Positions 9,737 to 12,541 of a stretch of DNA of 12,541 bases are shown here, one piece after another (within the stretch, counting starts at the first letter, position 1; every line of letters begins with the position of its first letter). The DNA comes from Ferrithrix thermotolerans DSM 19514. Lineage in GTDB: Bacteria > Actinomycetota > Acidimicrobiia > Acidimicrobiales > Ilumatobacteraceae. The stretch spans positions 1 through 12,541 of the forward strand of contig CAMCUE010000012.1 in NCBI GenBank assembly GCA_945878705.1, in the 5' to 3' direction. Both the position numbers and the translations under genes were made by a program. The notes under the pieces were generated by a model. The model saw only the letters and a program-made list of their open reading frames with translations. It had not been told where the DNA came from and did not search any database.

Positions 9737-10312
9737 TTACGGTCGAAGATCTCCGGAGATAATTCGCTCAGCGATCTCGCCCATTTTTACTCGCTCACTC
9801 ATCGCCATTTTCTGAATATATGTGAAGGCGTCATTTTCGGTCATTGCGTGCTTGTCGATCAGAATTCCCTTGGCGCGATCCATGAGTTTGCGTATCTCAA
9901 GTTGGGCGCCGAGTGCCTCAACCTCTCCTGTCAGAGCACGCATCTCGGCGAACCTAGCAATTGCCAACTCAATCGCTGGGACTAAGTCTGACTTTTGAAA
10001 CGGCTTGACGAGATAGGCCAACGCGCCTGCATCACGTGCTTGTTCAACTATCTCGCGTTGGCTGAAAGCCGTCAACATCACGACAGGACAAATCTTCGAC
10101 TGAGAAATCAGTTTGGCTGCTTCGAGTCCAGACATTACTGGCATCTTGATATCCAAAATTGCGACATCTGGTTTGTGCTGAGTCACAAGTTGTACGGCCT
10201 CATCTCCACGACCGCAATCCGCTACAACTTCATAGCCTTCTTCTTCAAGGGTTTCGCGGAGGTCTAGTCGAATAATCGCTTCATCCTCGGCGATAACAAT
10301 CTGAATTGCCAC
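9737..10312 (-). CDS. pdtaR: ANTAR-domain response regulator, PdtaR-like
   Basis: Two-component response regulator expected to act on RNA rather than DNA. The product has 191 aa. The receiver domain covers residues 1-120, with the acidic pocket E9/D10, phospho-acceptor D54 (AILDIKMP), T81 and K103 (LVKPF). A short coiled linker leads to an ANTAR domain at about 128-186 (RKLMDRAKGILIDKHAMTEN onward). It closely resembles M. tuberculosis PdtaR (Rv1626), which pairs with the sensor kinase PdtaS and, like other ANTAR proteins, is thought to bind paired hairpins to prevent transcription termination. No kinase gene is in the window. The start is GTG, only 3 nt after the stop of the upstream small gene, so the two are very probably co-transcribed. 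As I recall, Rv1626 also sits near polA in mycobacteria, which supports the symbol. Confidence 0.9.
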   Translation of the reverse strand: MAIQIVIAEDEAIIRLDLRETLEEEGYEVVADCGRGDEAVQLVTQHKPDVAILDIKMPVMSGLEAAKLISQSKICPVVMLTAFSQREIVEQARDAGALAYLVKPFQKSDLVPAIELAIARFAEMRALTGEVEALGAQLEIRKLMDRAKGILIDKHAMTENDAFTYIQKMAMSERVKMGEIAERIISGDLRP

Positions 10313-10315
10313 GAA

Positions 10316-10615
10316 TTAATTGCCCAACTTATCAAGTAACTGATCTTGATGAATTTGCTGCTCAGCAATCTTGGCTACAAGGTGATCATGGTGGCGTTGC
10401 ATCGCTTCTAGATGTCGTTGCGCCTGGTGATGCTCAAGTGAGGCATCAGGTGTCTCAGCGACCATTGCCCTGATCTCTTTTACTTGAGCGTCGTCAACAA
10501 TGAAATCAAGTTGCTCTCTAGTAACTCGCAGATCATCGCTCAATTCACGAATTGTTTGAGTCCCCCGTTTGAGTCGACGCTCGACAAAGCGATCACTGAG
10601 ATTATTTTCAGTCAT
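10316..10615 (-). CDS. Small histidine-rich helical protein of unknown function
   Basis: I do not recognise a family. From the ATG at 10615 the product has 99 aa and no signal peptide, membrane segment or cysteine. The N-terminal half is charged and helical (for example RELSDDLRVTREQLDFIVDD), with a helix-turn-helix-like rhythm that I cannot confirm. After a TPD break at 55-57, a long helix, probably a coiled coil, contains seven His (62, 63, 68, 75, 76, 78, 89). Residues 68, 75 and 89 keep heptad spacing. An alternative ATG at 10639 would add eight residues but overlaps the candidate promoter; TACACT lies 7 nt before the chosen ATG, a leaderless arrangement. It ends 3 nt before pdtaR, so a role linked to that regulator is possible. 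The tight operon position and clean frame argue for a real gene. Confidence 0.7.
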   Translation of the reverse strand: MTENNLSDRFVERRLKRGTQTIRELSDDLRVTREQLDFIVDDAQVKEIRAMVAETPDASLEHHQAQRHLEAMQRHHDHLVAKIAEQQIHQDQLLDKLGN

Positions 10616-10622
10616 ATATATG

Positions 10623-10628
10623 AGTGTA
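10623..10628 (-). promoter_or_regulatory. Candidate leaderless -10 element for the small gene and pdtaR
   Basis: Minus-strand TACACT fits TANNNT and is followed by CATATAT and then the ATG at 10615, so RNA would start at or next to the start codon. The surrounding sequence is AT-rich. The tRNA ends only 22 bp upstream, and no clear terminator separates them, so read-through from the tRNA promoter is an alternative. Confidence 0.35.
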
Positions 10629-10650
10629 TGGATCAACACTTGGTGCTAAG

Positions 10651-10733
10651 TGCCCGGGATGGGAGTCGAACCCACACACCCTTTCAGATAACGGATTTTG
10701 AGTCCGTCGCGTCTGCCATTCCGCCACCCGGGC
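10651..10733 (-). tRNA. tRNA-Leu, anticodon CAA
   Basis: The minus strand gives an 83-nt class II tRNA. The acceptor stem GCCCGGG pairs with CCCGGGC. The anticodon stem ACGGA/TCCGT encloses the loop CTCAAAA, whose anticodon CAA (10700-10698) reads UUG leucine codons. A long variable arm follows, as expected for leucine. The T arm has a GTGGG/CCCAT stem with one G-U pair and the loop TTCGACT. The discriminator base is A, the leucine identity element. CCA is not encoded (CTT follows), so it must be added enzymatically. The tRNA is the first gene of the minus-strand series and faces away from fabD. Confidence 0.96.
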
Positions 10734-10741
10734 TTGCGCCC

Positions 10742-10799
10742 CTATCGTATCTAGTCAAGGTCTCTGCGATCGCCTTAAATTCTTCTACGATAGATACGA
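10742..10799. promoter_or_regulatory. Divergent promoter region with inverted repeat between tRNA-Leu and fabD
   Basis: The gap holds two perfect overlapping inverted-repeat pairs: CTATCGTA (10742-10749) with TACGATAG (10786-10793), and TCGTATCTA (10745-10753) with TAGATACGA (10791-10799). Each arm includes the -10-like hexamer TACGAT pointing outwards: minus strand 10749-10744, ending 10 nt before the tRNA, and plus strand 10786-10791, ending 10 nt before the fabD ATG. No good -35 boxes are visible. The repeat may simply reflect two similar promoters, or it may be a shared regulator site. Confidence 0.45.
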
Positions 10800-10801
10800 C
10801 A

Positions 10802-11977
10802 ATGCTTGCGTTCACGTTTCCTGGTCAAGGGTCTCAAAGACCGGGCATGGGTTTACCTTGGGTTGATCACGAAAGTTGGGAACTCGTTGACGAAGCCTCT
10901 GCGATCGTCGGGCGAGATGTCGGTGAACTTTTACTCACTGCCGATGCCGAAACTTTGAAAGACACACGCAATGCTCAACTAACTACTTTCGTTTCAAGTC
11001 TGATGGTGCTAGATGCTGTCGAGCGATTGGGCGTAGAGCCAACCCTCTGTGCTGGGCATTCGCTCGGCGAATATACAGCGCTAACTGCAAACGGCGCCCT
11101 CGGTTTTGATGACGGTGTTCGACTTGTTGTTGAGCGAGCAGCCGCGATGCACGAAGTTGGACAATCCTCACCAGGTGTCATGGCGGCTGTACTTGGACTT
11201 GAAGACGAAGATGTAGAAACAGCCTGTCGTCGTGCCGATAGCGATGTGTGGGTCGCTAATTTTAATGCACCTGGTCAAGTAGTTATTGCTGGCTCACCCG
11301 AAGGGGTCGCAATCGCAAGTGATCATGCCAAACAGTTGGGCGCAAAGCGCGTGATGGCATTGCCGGTTTCGGGGGCGTTTCACACTCCATACATGAGCGG
11401 TGCTCGCGATCGGTTGCGAGATGCGATTGCTCTTGCAAAACCGAGAGACAGCGATGTGCCGATCGTTTCAAATGTTGATGCTAAACCTCATCACCACGGC
11501 AGCGAATGGTCGACTCTGCTGTCGGCACAGTTATCAAGCCCGGTGAGATGGAAGCAGTGCTTACAAACGATGTCTGAAAACGGGATCACTAAATTCATCG
11601 AACTTGGTCCAGGTGGTGTTCTAACTGGAATGGCCAAACGCACGCTAAGTACAGCCCGCACTTTGAGTATTTCAACTCCTGATGAACTCGACAAATTAAT
11701 TGAATGGATCGGCGATGCAAAAACGCCGTCACCAGAACTGCATGAAGGAGAGCACCTTTTTGCTGTCGAACGTTTAGTCGTTAGCCCGAGCGCCGGCGTA
11801 TTTACTCCTCTGTCATCCTTGCACGATGGTTCACGAATTAAGGTTGGAGATGTTTTGGGGATGGTTGGGGGCAACGAAGTGAGATCGCTGTTTGACGGAA
11901 TTTTGCAAAACTTCATCAGTGTTGACGGCGAACGCGTCACTGCGCATCAGCCAATCGCCTGGCTTCGGACAATTTAG
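10802..11977 (+). CDS. fabD: Malonyl-CoA:ACP transacylase fused to a C-terminal biotinyl/lipoyl-like domain
   Basis: Moves malonyl from CoA to acyl carrier protein, supplying type II fatty-acid synthesis. The product has 391 aa, whereas FabD usually has about 300-320. The catalytic domain (1 to about 300) is complete: FPGQGSQRPGMG at the N-terminus, the nucleophile S87 in GHSLGEYTAL, R112 that binds the malonyl carboxylate, H194 in GAFHTPYM, Q243, and the late ELGPGGVLTGM segment. A Pro/Glu-rich linker (about 303-320) leads to residues 322-391, which follow the biotinyl/lipoyl barrel pattern (SPSAGVFTP, KVGDVLGMV, FDGIL, DGERVTAHQPIAWL). The hairpin that should carry Met-Lys-Met instead reads GGNEVRS, and no lysine occurs after K347, so it cannot be lipoylated or biotinylated in the normal way. 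Extending the frame upstream past 10802 would cross the tRNA and is rejected. fabH follows. Confidence 0.96.
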   Translation: MLAFTFPGQGSQRPGMGLPWVDHESWELVDEASAIVGRDVGELLLTADAETLKDTRNAQLTTFVSSLMVLDAVERLGVEPTLCAGHSLGEYTALTANGALGFDDGVRLVVERAAAMHEVGQSSPGVMAAVLGLEDEDVETACRRADSDVWVANFNAPGQVVIAGSPEGVAIASDHAKQLGAKRVMALPVSGAFHTPYMSGARDRLRDAIALAKPRDSDVPIVSNVDAKPHHHGSEWSTLLSAQLSSPVRWKQCLQTMSENGITKFIELGPGGVLTGMAKRTLSTARTLSISTPDELDKLIEWIGDAKTPSPELHEGEHLFAVERLVVSPSAGVFTPLSSLHDGSRIKVGDVLGMVGGNEVRSLFDGILQNFISVDGERVTAHQPIAWLRTI

Positions 11978-12011
11978 GTTGTATTAAGTGCCGATAATTC
12001 CCAAGACAGCT

Positions 12012-12541
12012 ATGAATGGCGTAATTACAGGATGGGGTCGAGCGTTGCCCGAAAAAGTTGTTACCAATAGCGAACTCGCAAAGACGATGGATACATCTGA
12101 TGAGTGGATTCGTGAGCGAACAGGCATTGAGCGCAGACACATCGGTGGCACGACAGCAAGTTTGTCGATTGAATCTGGTCGAAAAGCAATTGAGATGGCA
12201 GGCGTTGACCCTTTAACAATTGATGCTCTGATTTTGGCAACGACTACACCCGACAGAACTGTGCCCGCAACAAGCGCAGCAGTACAAAACGGATTGGGTC
12301 TTCGTTGCGGGGCGTTTGATGTGAACGCTGCATGCTCGGGATTTGTCTACGGTCTCGTAACCGCGCACGGACTGATTGCGATCGGCATGAAAAAGATTCT
12401 TGTAATCGGAACAGATACTTTGTCTCGCATTACAGATTGGTCAGATCGCAACACTGCAATTTTATTTGCCGACGGTTCCGGCGCAGCAGTCGTTGAAGCA
12501 GTTGACGGCCCAGGACAACTTCTGGGATGGGATATAGACGC
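12012..12541 (+). CDS. fabH: Beta-ketoacyl-ACP synthase III, 5' part only
   Basis: Starts fatty-acid chains by condensing a short acyl-CoA with malonyl-ACP. About 176 residues are present before the window ends; the full protein should have about 320-330. The N-terminus reads MNGVITGWGRALPEKVVTN, and the typical SDEWIRERTGI segment follows at about 29-39. The catalytic Cys is C108 in VNAACSGF (C112 in E. coli), and DGSGAAVV appears near the edge. The His and Asn of the active-site triad lie beyond the window. I chose the ATG at 12012 because it matches the family length; an in-frame GTG at 11988, about 9 nt after an AGG, would add eight residues and is a real alternative. The gap after fabD is only 10-34 nt, so the two are probably one operon that supplies and uses malonyl-ACP. 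Confidence 0.95.
   Translation, partial: MNGVITGWGRALPEKVVTNSELAKTMDTSDEWIRERTGIERRHIGGTTASLSIESGRKAIEMAGVDPLTIDALILATTTPDRTVPATSAAVQNGLGLRCGAFDVNAACSGFVYGLVTAHGLIAIGMKKILVIGTDTLSRITDWSDRNTAILFADGSGAAVVEAVDGPGQLLGWDID

Noticed and set aside
9719..9760. T-run after pdtaR as a possible intrinsic terminator
   Set aside because: Only a 4-bp AGAT/ATCT stem can be drawn before the T-run, too weak for a terminator.
10636..10654. Hairpin CACTT-AGCACC-AAGTG just after the tRNA
   Set aside because: It has a five-base stem, no T-run, and overlaps the tRNA 3' end. The hexaloop lacks G at position 4, so it does not fit an ANTAR target either.
10484..10801. Upstream extension of the fabD reading frame
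   Set aside because: It would run antisense through the small gene and the whole tRNA-Leu. The ATG at 10802 gives the standard FabD N-terminus.
11491..11940. 149-residue minus-strand open frame opposite the 3' part of fabD
   Set aside because: The fabD frame here has clear domain patterns. The antisense product is Ser/Pro-rich shadow sequence.

Overview
The window looks like chromosomal housekeeping DNA from a moderately AT-rich actinobacterium. The evidence is the gene order pdtaR–polA–rpsA–coaE–uvrB–uvrA, which as I recall matches the Mycobacterium tuberculosis series Rv1626–Rv1638. Also supporting this are an ANTAR response regulator very close to PdtaR, an actinobacterial RpsA with four S1 domains, and a PolA with a Tyr in the O-helix and a decayed proofreading domain. 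A freshwater or marine Acidimicrobiia-type lineage is plausible from the base composition, but this is inference. I see no mobile element, CRISPR array, rRNA or phage gene.

Left and middle (1-10733) are read entirely from the minus strand. In transcription order: tRNA-Leu(CAA), a 99-residue histidine-rich helical protein of unknown function, the PdtaR-like RNA-binding regulator, DNA polymerase I, ribosomal protein S1, dephospho-CoA kinase, UvrB and UvrA. UvrA runs off the left edge with only its last few residues missing. Gaps are short (3, 72, 78 and 48 nt, then a 4-nt overlap, then 17-20 nt), so the series probably forms one or a few transcription units. UvrA and UvrB recognise and load on DNA damage, and PolA fills the excised gap, so nucleotide excision repair is well represented. 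No stretch over 300 bases lacks a gene.

Right (10742-12541) is read from the plus strand: fabD and the first part of fabH, which start type II fatty-acid synthesis. The 68-bp divergent gap between the tRNA and fabD carries an inverted repeat with a TACGAT -10-like hexamer facing each way.

The most unusual feature is FabD. After a complete malonyltransferase domain it carries about 85 extra residues. The last 70 read as a biotinyl/lipoyl-type barrel domain in which the usual modified lysine is absent. Other points of note are the tandem and inverted TCCTATCC elements in the rpsA leader, apparent loss of all 3'-5' exonuclease acidic residues in PolA, and several start codons placed just after TANNNT hexamers, suggesting leaderless or near-leaderless mRNAs.
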